Shown here piece after piece: positions 36,592 through 49,356 of a stretch of 64,000 bases of DNA. Made by a program: the position numbers and the translations under genes. The DNA is from Toxotes chatareus. Lineage: Eukaryota; Chordata; Actinopteri; Toxotidae. Each line of letters opens with the position of its first letter. Within the stretch, counting starts at the first letter, position 1. Under the pieces are notes generated by a model, which saw only the letters and a list, made by a program, of their open reading frames with translations, ran no database searches and was not told where the DNA came from. The DNA lies in NCBI GenBank assembly GCA_016801885.1, contig CM028888.1, positions 16,973,170 to 17,037,169 of the forward strand. The letters are read 5' to 3'.

Positions 36592-39500
36592 GTCTTCTCT
36601 ATTTTTGAAAGATGACTCCCACAGGAAAGCATAGAACGACTTTCCTCAGTCTGCAGTCAGACCTAACTTAATAGCCAGGAGGGTTATGATGAGAACAAAA
36701 CCAATAGCCCTGGAGGTAACAGTGGGTTTATCATAAGATAAATATTAGAAGAAAGAGATGGAATAATTCCAAGCAGCTCGATGGCAGCAGAACAACATGA
36801 CCCAGCCACTCTTTCTCATCATGACATCTTCTTCTCTACAGCCAAGCAAATAATAAGACAAAATTTCCTTTCTTCTTCTTTCCATGTCTCACTCTCTTGC
36901 CCTGGTGCTCCGTCACTCACTGTCTGCGGTCTGCTGGGTGTAAGAGCATGTCTGACACATTTCCATTAGTGGGGAGACTATTCAATTACCATAGCTCAAG
37001 ATATTTAAACCTTGCCAATTACTGAACATCTCCCCTTTAAATTATGCATACACAGAGCTGATAAGGTTGTGTGTAGTGATTTCTCCTTTTGACACGTTGC
37101 AGAGTGTTCTGCTGTGTCAGACTTGCTTCTTTGGAGAGAGAGAGAGAGAAGGCTACATATTTGTTTCATTTACACATCCACTCAGGCCTTGGATTTCACA
37201 GTTATATTTGACTCGACTTGACTCTATCCACGACTGCTGCAGCCTGAAAGTTGTAGGCAGCACCTGAAAAGGGTTTTTCAATGTGAAAACTGTGAGAATG
37301 GCCAAATTTGCAAGGCTTTGCAATATATATACAGTGCATGCTTTTGGGTGCTGAAGTGCTGATTTTGCAGTGGGCCTTGTGATCACAAAATTGCTAACGC
37401 TTGGTAGTTTTCTTAAACAAGTAATAATCATTGGTTCTAATTTTCTTGATGCCAAATCCAGTCGACAAATTGTGTGTGCTCTCTAAGAGCATCTGATCTC
37501 TTCCCTCGTATCCTAGCAACCCCCCTCCATTTCAAACGATACAGTAGCATTCACACATCCTCCCACTCGGCAAGCCCACATACTTCTCCTTGCCCCCTGT
37601 TTCTGCTCTCTGCACCTGACCCAATCCCCAGGTGAGCAACTACCTCCTATCTCCTACTAGACTTTTTCTTCACCTTCACCCCAACCCACTCATTGTTGCG
37701 CCTTTTTTCTGTACAAACATATACATATATAAAAATATATATATAAATACAAACCTCAGTGCTCCTCCGCTTTCCTCTCTATTCTCTGTGTTGTATACGT
37801 AAAATATATAGTTGTGGATTTATATGTTGTGTCCAGTTAGACAGATACAGTGCAGTACGTAGGCGGTAGGCTGCTCTTGAGCTACCACACAGTGGTTTCA
37901 CTTAAGAGAACATTTGCTTTGTGACATCCTTGCTTTAAGAAATGCATTCTTCTTTTTCGTACTTCAGAGGCGATGTCCATCCTCTCCTTAAGTCAGATGA
38001 TGAAAGAGATGCAAAAAATACTGGCTTACAAGAGAATCTTGTTGGTTGGACAAGAGTTCAAGAGAGAATATACTTTGTGTGGTGTCGAAATGAAAGACAA
38101 ACTGAAAATAATAATGTACAAAAGGGTGAAGGTATAGGGTAAAGTGATAAAGGCCTTCAGATGATTAAATACTGTAATTTCTTTGAGAAGTTTCAGAGGT
38201 ATGAGTCACTCCGGTGCTATGGTCAGTGGATTATGCCATGCAGTACAAATAGGTGCGTGGAATAGGTTTATGGGTCCTAAATAATGAATTACAAGTCATA
38301 ACTAATACTTTTAATGTGTCACAGCTCTTAATTCTTAATGGATTTATTGTCTTCCCTAACCTAACAGATAACATTTTTGACCTTCATTATTCATTTAATC
38401 ATGTCATTTAACTTTTTAAACAAGCTGCTTATTACTTACAGGGCCATTCGCAACCACTCTGCCACCAACATGTCTGAATGTTAAAATGTTAGATACACAT
38501 TATTAATCCTGTTTTTACCAACTGTACCTATAATCAGGCATGTCACAACCTTCCTTCCAAAAAGCTGTTTTTACAACTACAACATATAATCAGATATTTG
38601 TTGTCACATTAAAACTTAAATTTTTGTCCTGCTACACACCGAATGTAGCTTATACGTCCTTGACAATACTCAGGAATAAAAATATATTACGAAAAGGTTT
38701 AATTAAATCATACCCCTTTCTGATTTCTAATACAGCAGACCCACAGTACCCAGCAATGGGAAGCAGTGACAGAGAAGCTACCTCTAGACTTCCAAACTGA
38801 GTCAGTGTCAGGACAGACATAAAACAGATGAGCTGTGTCATTTACTCATTAGTACTAATGACACAAAAACACACTGTGTCATCGCGTTCAGATGATGATG
38901 TTTGATTACTAACCATAGGTCTGTGTAGTTTGATGTGTCTGGTCACAACTTAAACGCGAGGGTCAACTAACAGGCGCAAAGAAAGCCAGATGACTGCCGA
39001 CCTTACTGGTGAAATCACTCAGACGCTAACAAGCAGGCAGATAACACTTTCAACACCAGCACACTGGCTCTACATATTGTATCTTACATATAAATATACT
39101 GTATTATTCATTATACATGAATGTTTATTATTTATCCATTGTAACAGTGTTTCTAAGTGGATTTAGTACATGCGTACTTCTAAATGTCACACACGTTTAA
39201 TGTGTTTCTGCCACATACTGTTCTACAGCCAGAAGAAAAAGGGAGATCACTTTGCAGGTATTTCTTTCTTAATCCATATATTTCTGTGAGATCCCTCTAT
39301 CTCCTAAAGCTCGGGCTTTGAGCTTTGACCTTACATATGAAAACATCACAGAAACCCTTAATTGTCAGAGAACAAAAGCCCAAGGAAGGAATCGGTCCTG
39401 ACCCGCTCAAGGCGGGAGAACAATTAAGACTTTGCAAGATTCTATACAATAAGGAAACGTAAAAACTTGGGGGCATCACAATGACATCATCTAACCTCTT

Positions 39501-40954
39501 ATCTTATCCTGGAGAAAAATAACGTACCAAAGGACCATTTGATAAGAAGAAGAGACGGATTTCAGGGAGGCAAGACACTGTGCCAATGAAATTTCTGCAT
39601 TTCATCAAAGCCCAGCTCTTTGACAGTGTTCTGTTGGTATCGGATTCTTGACATAACAGCAAATGTCATCAAGATGTAGATTAGAGGTGTCAAGTTGTCT
39701 GCAGTGGGGTTGTGGCATTTATTAAACACGTGTCAAATTTAAACTAAATGTGCGAGACACTTTTTCTTTCCCAACCTATTCAGCCATCACGATTGTGACT
39801 GGCAGAAGAAAAACACTTTTAAAGGGGGAGAGGCAGGAAAACGATGAACACATCCAAAGATTCAGAGTGTGGTTATTTTCTCATCCTGCTGTCCACTGGA
39901 CAATTTGATAAACAAAGTAAGGTCTCACTACAAACTCATAAATCACCCCAAATGAGTGGAGAAGATTAAGGACTTTTATGGAACACTGTCTCCAAGAAAG
40001 CAGAAAAACAGAAGCCAACGGCAATGGTATTCTCTCGTGAAAACTGTACGTCTTTCATAGGAATGAAGAAAACAAACTCTGTTATGCGTTATTACTTGTG
40101 AAGTGAAGGAAATTAATTGAATTATATTCAAGTCATAAGGGTAATTGTTTCTGAGTCAATGACTGTTTCCGACAGTGAGGCAGACAAGCTGAAAGACACA
40201 AACAAGCTTCCAGCTGGAGAGATACATGCACAAATTCACAGAATCAAGCAAATTGCAAATGGCTATAATCAAATACATACAGTCCCCTGGCAGCATTAAA
40301 AACATGCTGAGCTCCAGCTATCTCTGTGCTTTTATCAGATAGATTTTTATCAAAACCATTAACCAAATGAAATAATGCAGACAACATTATCACAACCAGA
40401 CATCGTGCACACCTGTGAATCAGGTTGACATTTTGGCTTAACCAGATATAAACACATTATGAATGAAAAAGGAACAGTTAATATTGTAACCCTGCATTTT
40501 CCCTTGAGGGAATAAAATATACAGTGTACAGTGCTGGGAGAAGTGAGAATCTTTTTTCAATTAAAGATGGCTCGTCACTGAGGCATTTCAGGACTGACAC
40601 ATTATGCATAGTGGTGCAGTGTTTCCCTGCTTTAAAAATATAAATTCACATTTACAGTCCTTGGTCAGATTCAATGTTATGGCACGGGGAAGACAGGATC
40701 TCTTGGATACAGAGATAAAAGCACAACTGTACTGTCCGAATGCAACCAAGTGTCATGAAATGAGACACTCAGTTCTCTGCTACAAACAATCCATAAGCTT
40801 TTAAAAAAAAAAAAAAAATACAGTTAGGATAAAATAATAGTAATAATTAAATGCACAGAAACCACAAGATGAAAGGCACAGGCGTTTATGGAGGACTATA
40901 GTCAAATGTGAGGCTTATCACACACTTGCAGCATTTTTATTTAAGACATAAGCC
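36592..40954. other. Intronic stretch with minor simple repeats
   Basis: Contains (GA)6 at about 37135-37149, a TATA-rich tract at 37718-37750 and an A run at about 40801-40818. Open frames of 60-100 codons overlap on both strands and match nothing. Confidence 0.5.
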
Positions 40955-41075
40955 CGTTTTATACGGCCTGTTCAAGGCGGGAATATCACGCCTTTATTTT
41001 GCGTCACCGTTCAGTTCAGTTCATAAAGCTAAAAACACGGAATGGAGGGGGGGGGGGGGTACTGGGGGTACCGCA
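40955..41075. repeat. Possible DNA-transposon-derived segment with G tract
   Basis: CCCGTTTTATACGGCCTGTTCAAGGCGGGAATATCACGCC is CpG-rich and unlike the surrounding intron, with the style of a fish DNA-transposon terminus. A 13-14 base G tract at 41047-41060 and GGTACCGC follow. No partner terminus or target duplication was found, so this is tentative. Confidence 0.25.
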
Positions 41076-42429
41076 TATAAGCAACAAGCAAAGGTAGTCA
41101 CTGAGCCAGATCGATTTGTGTAAAAGGGAAAATTTCTACAAATTCTTTCTAAAATCACAACCAGAAATATGCCAGCTTTGTTTGGTTCGGTGTAAACAAG
41201 TAAACTCGGCACAATGAGGGGTTTTCTTAACAGCAATATGGTGGGATTTCTGTTTAAAGAGGATATATGCTTATCAAATATATACAGGAACACAATTAAA
41301 TGCATAGACTCTTTCGAAACATATTCTCGGGTTGGGTCTTGCGCAAACAGGTTCTGAAATGTTCAGGTTTGTGATATATTGTATTTGAGCTTATCCATCT
41401 CTGCAGACTGTGTGCTACTCAGTTAACAAGGTAGAAATAGTCAAAGGAAGCACACAACTGAGAAAGGATATAAGGAGCTTCTGTCAGATAACCAATATAC
41501 TGTGGTGGGCATGTATTCTCGACAAAGGGCATATCTCTTGTGCAAATCAAGTAATCATGGATCTACTTTTTTTTTTTTTTCCACTTGCTTAAAAGCAGAT
41601 TACCTACTTCATATCCTAGGTAAGCATTTCTGGCTTCAACAAGCCACTTGGGGAGAAGGGCAATAGCTGCTTGTGTTTTCTCCTAGAGTTGGTGGAACAT
41701 TTCAATAACTTTTTGTAATCATCAAAACGCTGAAACTGCCCCTGGTGGGGCACTGTAACTTAACACCTGGAGATACCTTGAAGCATTCAGAATGAGCACT
41801 GCCAACATGAATGATCACAAAGTTGTAAAGGGTAAAACGAGGAGCTGGGTTTCTGTCTAACACGTTCATGTTTTTTTTTTTAATGCCTTCTAAATTGTAC
41901 ATGTCGTGCCTCATTGTTCAATCCCTACTAATTTTTAGGGGTATCGGGCTACATTGTTGTGTAGGAAAAATGGTGAAGTGGTATTTATCTAAGGTGCAGC
42001 AAGGCTTTTATCTCTCTCAGTTCTAGTGTCAAGTTTCAGTGGATAAAGCGCCTGAAGCATTGCAGTTGTAACTGCAGAGGAAGTTGACCTGTAGCACGCA
42101 TAAACAACACGAATCATACTTGTTCATTTAACTGTTGGCTACATCTAAATATGGAAATATGCAAACATGCAAAGGCTTGTTTGACCTTTTTAGACAAAGT
42201 ATGATTATTTAAGAAATTCTTAAGGTTGCATTTAAACAAAAAAGGGACTTGAAGAACTTGAGAGACACTAGACTGTTTTAAAATTGTTAGAATAAATCAG
42301 CATATGCTTCTGTTATGTGGATCTTTGCAACCCCAAATAAGGTACAAATGCAATAAAAACCCAATATACCGTATATAAGTATATGGTCTGCCATATGGTG
42401 AGTCACAGCACCTTTCTCTACATTAAACT

Positions 42430-42463
42430 CAAACACACAAACACACACACACACACACACACA
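42430..42463. repeat. (CA)n microsatellite
   Basis: About 15 CA units, slightly interrupted at the left. Confidence 0.9.
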
Positions 42464-43144
42464 GGCTGCCATGCAAGGTGTTGACCTGCCCTACCAACTG
42501 AGTTACTGTCAGCCTACATATAAGTGAATCATTATGCATGAAAACCATGGTGACTGCAAGCACGCAGTAGGTCCACAAATGTGAATTCAGCTTAAAGAGA
42601 CACATCATCTGTCCCTGCCAGCATATTCTGACTGCTTTATATGTGCACTTGGAACTCTGCACATCCTGTATGAGAACAATAGGCGAAGGTGCTTCCAGCT
42701 CTCCACTCCATTACTAAACTGTCACTGCCTTTAAAGGGCATAAAGGAGCAAATATGATTGGCCACAGTTGTGGCCACAGCCCCCAAACATCCCTTACTCA
42801 CATACCTATTATGTATGAAAATTGATTCGCCCTAATCCAACCCGACTTCTATTGGCACACACAAGTGCTACATGCTCCAAGCCAAAAAAAAACAAAAAAA
42901 CTGTGTCACCACTCCCTCTGCACAAACTTGACTACACTGTTTCCTGTGTCTTGACTCACAAAATTATTGCATCCTTTTGACTGTCTATAAAGTCTGTAAC
43001 TAAGTAACTAAGAAGTTAAAATAGGTGAAATCATAATAATAGTCAAGATTTGCATTTTAATTGTGATCTATGAAAGACACGAAAGGGCAAAAAGGCAATT
43101 TTAAGGTTAATGGGTCAGTTAATTCATTTGTAACCATGTTCAAA

Positions 43145-43173
43145 TATATATGTGTGTGTGTGTGTGTGTGTGG
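43145..43173. repeat. (TA)3(TG)11 microsatellite
   Basis: Short TA run followed by about 11 TG units. Confidence 0.9.
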
Positions 43174-43545
43174 GCGGATACTGTATTAAACATGTCACTT
43201 GACAGTAAATCACCCTGTGCTTAAAGTATAAGTCTGTCAAATGTGATTTAACTCTGGACAAGACTGAACATAAAGTGTTAAAGGTTCTTTTACAATGTTT
43301 AAGCAATTAACAAATTTATCTTAAGTCATAGTCATAGTGACTTTTTATGTAGCACATTAATAAGGATGAAGATAACTGCTGCTGCAGGAACCTGTGTTGT
43401 GGTAGGATTTACTTTTCCTGGTGAGTCTCCATTTAACTCGAATTTTGGAAAAGGAAGACGCTTTGTGATCCAGAATACATTTTGCTTGAGTTCTGAAGTT
43501 AAGAACAGTAATAGTATTCTTACAGTGTTAAACATCTGACAGACA

Positions 43546-43578
43546 TACACACACACACACACACACATACAAACACAT
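43546..43578. repeat. (CA)n microsatellite
   Basis: About 11 CA units followed by TACAAACACA. Confidence 0.9.
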
Positions 43579-46500
43579 AGGCTTGAAATGTGAATCTCAA
43601 TTTGACAATATGAGATGCTTAGTTCTCTCATTATACTGGAACTATTCACGAGCGTATCTTTCAGTATGCAACAGTGAATGCAGCTGCAGTGGATGCATAT
43701 TGTTTGAACTGAAGTGGAAGCTGGACAATCGTCCTACTATAGGATGCCCTCGAGCTCAAACTGTTCAGCCATGGAAATATCAATGTGCTGAGCAAAAGAA
43801 GCCTTAGATGCAAACCCACTCCAGCTGTGCCACTGAACCTCTCAGCAGCTGGAATCCAAAACTCAAGCCTTGGTAGGCCTGTTTCATGACCAGTCTAATG
43901 CTTAGTACAGGGTTTTCTTAAGCAGAGCCAGGACAGTTTGTGGTTTGTGAAGTCATACATTATAAATTATATATGTGTGTGTATACCATGTGTGTGCGTG
44001 CAGACAAAATAAAAAAAAAAGAAAAACAAGGTTTTGAACACTGACAACTATTGATCTTCAGTCTGTGAACTAAGAGAATACCACAGATAGAGCATTTACC
44101 AGAGAAACAGTGAGTAATGTCATTACCTGATGAGCACGCTGTGATCAGGGCACTGTTTTCACACTTAAATGTAAAGTGCAACTGTGAGCAAGACTTCAAA
44201 GGGAAAAAAGCAGTGTTTCACCATCCTGGTTGCTAGTGGACCCTAATTAGATTGAACTGCTATGGTTAACTGGCAGTAACAAAGGGGATAATAAACTCAG
44301 ATATACAAACGGACAAGTGAAAGCTACTGATCTTTTTGTCCAAAGGTTGACAAAATGACGTAAGAATACTGTAGCTTAAGATAACGTAACTAGGAAACTG
44401 TGGAGAGTTTTTTAATTGTGGTTTGTGGCTGTGTTTGTGTTTTTTTCATATATTCAAATAACATTTTAAAATTCAATTGCTTTTTTGGAAACATCTTATT
44501 ATAATTTTGTTCATTTTTTGTTGGCAGTGTACATTACATAATCAGACCAGAGGTGAATAACACAAATACACACTACCCAAATGTTTGTTAATATCTTATC
44601 TTGACAATGTAGAGCTAATACAAAAACAAGCATGGCATCTGCTCAGCTAAGTGATATTAACTCTGTTTCGACAGTGTTCAAATTCTTGGCCAGTGACACA
44701 GTATAATCAGTTTAATAGTATAAGAAGGCTGCCAGTTATTCTGACCTTGAGACAGCAGAGCCCACAATAATTCTTGTGGCAAATAATTAGTTTTATCGCA
44801 CAATGACATGGGTCACCCGAAAGGGCTTGATTATAACAAGAGAACAATATAAGAAAATGTGCAGTTCAGTGGAGCTCTCAAAGGGGATTGCTTCTTCATA
44901 TCTTGTCAAATTCCAGATGACATTTCATATGACTGCAAACCAGAAACAATCCTTCCCCATATGAGCTGCTGCAGCCTCTGAGAGTCATTATGTTGAGAGC
45001 TGAAACTCGACACTGCAATGCTTTAGTCTTCACTCTGAGTGCTCTGTTTGTACTGACACTTACCAAAAAGCAAGAAGAGACAGATATCAGATTTTTAAAT
45101 CAATGTTATTTACGGGAGTTAAATATTCAAATAGTATATGAATATGTAAACAAAATATTGGAATTGTATGAGGGCATTAAGGACTGCCTTGTTTTCTATT
45201 AATCTTTACCTCTAACTGATTGACAGTTCTTATTTGAGCTTGTATTATTCATCACACTTTCCATTACCCCTGGCAAGCTGTTCTCTTAATGGCACTACAT
45301 ATTGTGCCTGCCCAAAGGAAATGGTGTGGCAAACATGCACAATTTGCTTTTTTTTCTGTATGGTATTGACCATATATTGAACAATATAGCCTGCTATTTG
45401 TTATTCCAATTACATACGGTACACAGAATTTTTTTTTGCTCTGCCTGATGGATTTGCACTCATCTAATGTGTGCAGTGTACTGCTGCTTAAGAGACTCAG
45501 AATTTGCATTAGAATGATTTAGAACACCAATGCATTTTTAATGCTCATAAACAAGAGTGTGCACTGTGGCTTTTTCCACAGAATTATGTTTACTTCACCA
45601 TTTAACCGTGTATATGGTCGTGACATTTGTAGCAACTCCTTGGTATGAAATTGCTCTTGGCTTTTGCATGAGACTAATCACGGTGAAAATATATCCTAGC
45701 AGAAACACAGAGGCAGATATATTTAACTAGGATTTGAGCCTCAGTGGTCAGCTGCAGCAGTAAAATTAGACTGACTTTGGCCAGAGCTATGGAGCAACTT
45801 TGATACGGATATACTGTAATCTTGAGAGAATTCTTTTAATTAATAGTGTGTCTCTTATCATAGCGTAGGAGACCTGATGTTTTGATACTGATCAGCTTTT
45901 TGGGAAATAGCTTTAGGGAATTATTCATGTCACTGGTGGCTTTTAGCATTTTGAAAATTACACTGATTAGCTCAAGGGGGGGGGCACTACAGTTTTCATT
46001 CCTTCCTCCGAGCATCACACACAATATCTCAGATGACACTGTCTGAATTTTTACTGAACTTAGGGAAATGATGCATGTCAATTCTGCAGTTGAACATTTT
46101 TAGATGTAAACAGATTGGCGCAAAGGGGGTGCTGTGTTTGCCATTTGATTGCACACATATTAATAACCTGTCACTTAAGCATATTTCTAAAAGGCTGCAC
46201 AAGGACAGAGCATGCATGGTACATTTATCCTGCTATCATTTTGTGTGCCGCTTCCTATGCCAATATACATAAAATCAAATTTTGCTGGCCACTGAAAAGA
46301 GAAGCAGCAAAAACACACAAACCAACCAGTTATAGTATTATTGTACTCTTATACAATGCAATACAATACAGTAGCACATTGTGCAAACACACAATACCCT
46401 GCTATTTACATTCAATATCAGTCTTTCTCTCAGTCATTCTGTCTATCTAAAAAAAACAGCGAGTGGTACTGCAGCTCAATAAAGGTATTTCTAGAAATCA

Positions 46501-46734
46501 GGACTGTGTAAATTATATTTCCATGTGAAAGCATACATTCACTGTCCAATTTAATTTTTGTTCACTTTTGCATATTTCAGGTGGTTATCAATAAAAAAAA
46601 AAGTACAACTGCGAAGCATGAGAAGTTTCTTCCTGTGTGTATCAAATACCAACACAAGGTAACTTACCGCAAACAATGCACCCACAATAAATGCAACATA
46701 GTGAGTTGAGTCTCTTAAGGTATTAGGGTGGCCC

Positions 46735-46965
46735 CTAAGCCTTTATCTTATCAGGTTTCAGTCCAACACACAGGGGGATGGAGGCGGGGACAAAAGGAAG
46801 CCAAGCAATTAATTGTCTTCTCTGCTTGGCATCTCATTTCAGCACCCCAGAAGGTCTATTACAGGAGCAAGACAGTCATTAAACCTCAACAATAATCACT
46901 GCTGAGCTATGCCTTCATCCTCTGTGCTACTTCAGTGTCTCCTGCTTAATGGCACCCGGCTATGA
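46735..46965. promoter_or_regulatory. Candidate conserved noncoding element (hypothesis)
   Basis: A unique, repeat-free segment with motif-like words: two adjoining GATA-type sites (CTTATC and TTATCAGG, 46745-46755), a CAATTAATTG homeodomain-type palindrome (about 46807-46816) and the TTGGCAT/TGCTTGGCAT region. Cross-species conservation cannot be checked here. Confidence 0.15.
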
Positions 46966-47537
46966 CAATTCCACTCAAAAGCGATAAAATTTTGATACAT
47001 GCAAGGCAATTTATAGTATTTAAATGCCATGTTAGTCACATCAGTGACATGAAACAGAAGCAGAGAAGTAATTATTGTGCACAAGAATCAGTCTATCTAT
47101 TAAATGGACTAAATAATCCACCGGAATTACTACATAATAAAATGCAGCAGGACCTCTTCAGATGCAAAAATCACCAATACTTCCAAAGCAGCGGAGCAAA
47201 AAAGTGAATGGGGGAAGGTAATAGTGGGAGGCAGGGAAGTGAAAGGGCTTCACGGGGAGAACAAAAGAAAAGTAAAAAATGTAGGACAGGGGAAACTGAG
47301 GCTGAAAAAGAGCTCGGTAGGTGAGAATGAAGAAGATGGGGGTTGAGGGCACTCAACAAGAAAACGGTGGGGGTATAGGGAAAAGACAGAGGGTGAGAAA
47401 GGAGTATGAGAGGCATAAAACTGGCAGTTGGGGAAGAGGAGATGGTTCATTTGTCACTGTCAGATCAGTTTGTTTCTCCTTCATAACTGCAAGGACGAGA
47501 TCTGGCCCACAACCCAGCCCCCCGATCCTCCCTGTTC

Positions 47538-48110
47538 TTAAGCCAACCACCCATCGCCATCTATCCTCCAACCTCTGCCAGCACCTGCCCTCTCTCCTAT
47601 CGCTGGAGATGAGGATGCAGCCCATGCTAGGGTGCACTCTGTACACACACAATTTTGTCTGCCTGCGTGGACATGTTCACTGAGCTTAATCGAATGTATG
47701 TCCCAGTAACAGTAGCAGCCTATAGCCTGGAGTAAATCGTCTATCCAAAGGCATGTCTGAATGATATTAGCATTTCTTTCAACAGCTAAATTAATAAGTA
47801 ATGAGGCATATCCATGCAATTGTAGTCTTTTACAAAGCTCACATTCTAAATAGAAGATGAATGTTTGATTTAGACTGAATATCATACAAATGCAGAACAG
47901 CCGCTTATAGCTCAGTTTGACCATGGCCCCTCTTTCTTCTCTATATGTACCTCCTGCAAAGAAGCAGAGGCAGCATGCTGATATAGCACTCCTGGATGCA
48001 TCACAGGCAGAATTCGACAAAGTTTTATTGGCTGAGTGTCTACCCCAACCTGGGCCCAGTAATGAGAACTGTGGTGGTGCTTCCTCACTAAAAATCATCA
48101 GTTAGAGGTT
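47538..48110. other. Region with long overlapping open frames on both strands, unidentified
   Basis: A 186-codon minus-strand frame (47538-48098) and a 62-codon plus-strand frame (47917-48105, MTMAPLSSLYVPPAKKQRQH...) overlap. The plus frame has a composition like a real protein (PPAKKQRQH, DASQAEFDKVLLAE, PGPSNEN), and could be a scrap of a transposase or retrogene. Neither frame has a recognised domain. The minus frame has no convincing splice or motif support for pcdh1. Confidence 0.25.
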
Positions 48111-48127
48111 AAAAAAACACTTTCTTT

Positions 48128-48205
48128 GGCTCAGGAAGCGTGGTGTAGTTGGCAATCATATTGCATGTTCAGTCCCCGGTGGGTAATGTGTCTACGCATC
48201 CATCG
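48128..48205 (+). repeat. Possible tRNA-derived SINE head remnant
   Basis: GCGTGGTGTAGTTGGCAATC resembles an A box and TTCAGTCCCCGG a decayed B box, followed by GTGTCTACGCATCC-like SINE text. The box spacing is shorter than a real tRNA and there is no cloverleaf, so it is not a functional tRNA. Confidence 0.25.
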
Positions 48206-48704
48206 CCAGGTGTAATTAACCTGAATTGTCTGCGGTGTGTAGGTAAGTCTGCAATTACTGCACCGAGCTGCGAGATGTTTCTGCTGCTCATGCAGCTTTC
48301 TGACAAGCAATTCAGATTCCAAATGATAAGAACGGTCATGACTGTTTCCATACGGATTGCATTTCTTACTTTAGAGTCTGTCTTTTCTTTTGCTGGAACT
48401 GTTTTGCTGCCGGCTGTCTCTGTCTTACGACAGCTGGATTGCTCATTTCTTTTATTTCCTGCTCAACGTGATTTTATTCTCTGTGCGATTGTGATACTGA
48501 CATGGTGTTATGACACTTGTTGATAAGTATTTGAAATCAGTCACTCATTCACTACTCCTTATATTATACAACAGATACTCAGTAGTTTACAGTGAGCAAT
48601 AAATTGAGGTTTTGTCATTTTGCGTCATCACCGTAGAATGGCTCTGGGGTGAACAGTTTTTTTTTTTTTTTGTTCAATTGTTAGAATTTTGAAGGCACTA
48701 TTTT

Positions 48705-49052
48705 GTGTGTAAATTTCACACTCAGCTCATCCACTCAAATAAAATGGCAAAGGGTAAAGATGTTACGCTGTACAGTAAGAAGGAAATAGGATATGGTGTC
48801 GACAAAGCCTCAACTGCCGACATCAAGAGAAGAACCGGCAGCCCAGGCAGGAGTGGCCTACAGTTCAATATCCCCATCCTCACAAGAGGATGTTGTGTCG
48901 CACGGGTGACAGAGTCCTGCGGCTACAGTGGAGCTAACCTTTTTGCCCCCAGGCAACGGAAACACAACACACTCATAGGGGACAAATACGAATATCCTCA
49001 CATCTGTAATTGCAACACACGGGAACAGGCTCAGAAGTTGCAGACAAGTTAG
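48705..49052 (+). other. 115-codon open frame of unknown origin, probably part of a dispersed repeat
   Basis: The frame (MCKFHTQLIHSNKMAKGKDV...) includes KKEIGYGVDKASTADIKRRTGSPGRSG and ends QKLQTS. It is more CpG-containing than its surroundings and abuts a dispersed teleost repeat at 49085. The MAKGKDV start faintly recalls Tc1/mariner-type N-termini, but the following residues do not support that. I assign no function. Confidence 0.25.
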
Positions 49053-49084
49053 GCCTAATGTTTTGCTGAGTAAAAAGTATCTTT

Positions 49085-49260
49085 GGGGCATGCTCAGCCT
49101 AGCTTAGCACAAAGCCTGGAGCAGGGAGAAACAGATAGCCCCTGTCAAAAGCATAAAAAAAAGAGTAGGAAATCTTATTTACATGTTGTATCTTTTTAGC
49201 TAGCAAGCAAGTCACCATTACATCAAACTGTCAATTAGACTTCCTCTGTCATGAACGCAC
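49085..49260. repeat. Dispersed teleost repeat fragment
   Basis: AGCCTAGCTTAGCACAAAGCCTGGAGCAGGGAGAAACAGATAGCCCCTGTC is a diverged copy of a phrase seen in many fish genomes (CTTAGCATAAAGACTGGAAACAGGGGGAAACAGCTAGCCTG). The next about 120 bases, including CTTATTTACATGTTGTATCTTTTTAG, continue the same family. The class of element is not certain to me. Confidence 0.5.
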
Positions 49261-49293
49261 AGACACTAACTCAATGGAAAACAGCTTTAAAAT

Positions 49294-49297
49294 AAAA

Positions 49298-49355
<58 letters not shown>
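49294..49355. repeat. A22 followed by (TA)19 microsatellite
   Basis: An A run of about 22 bases changes directly to a perfect TA run of about 38 bases, probably seeded by the A-rich end of the repeat immediately upstream. Confidence 0.95.

Positions 49356-49356
<1 letters not shown>

Larger units (their letters stand above)
41076..46734. other. Intronic stretch with scattered CA/TG microsatellites
   Basis: Apart from the microsatellites listed separately it has T runs near 41568 and 41871 and a G run near 45977. No coding sequence or transposon is recognised. Confidence 0.5.
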
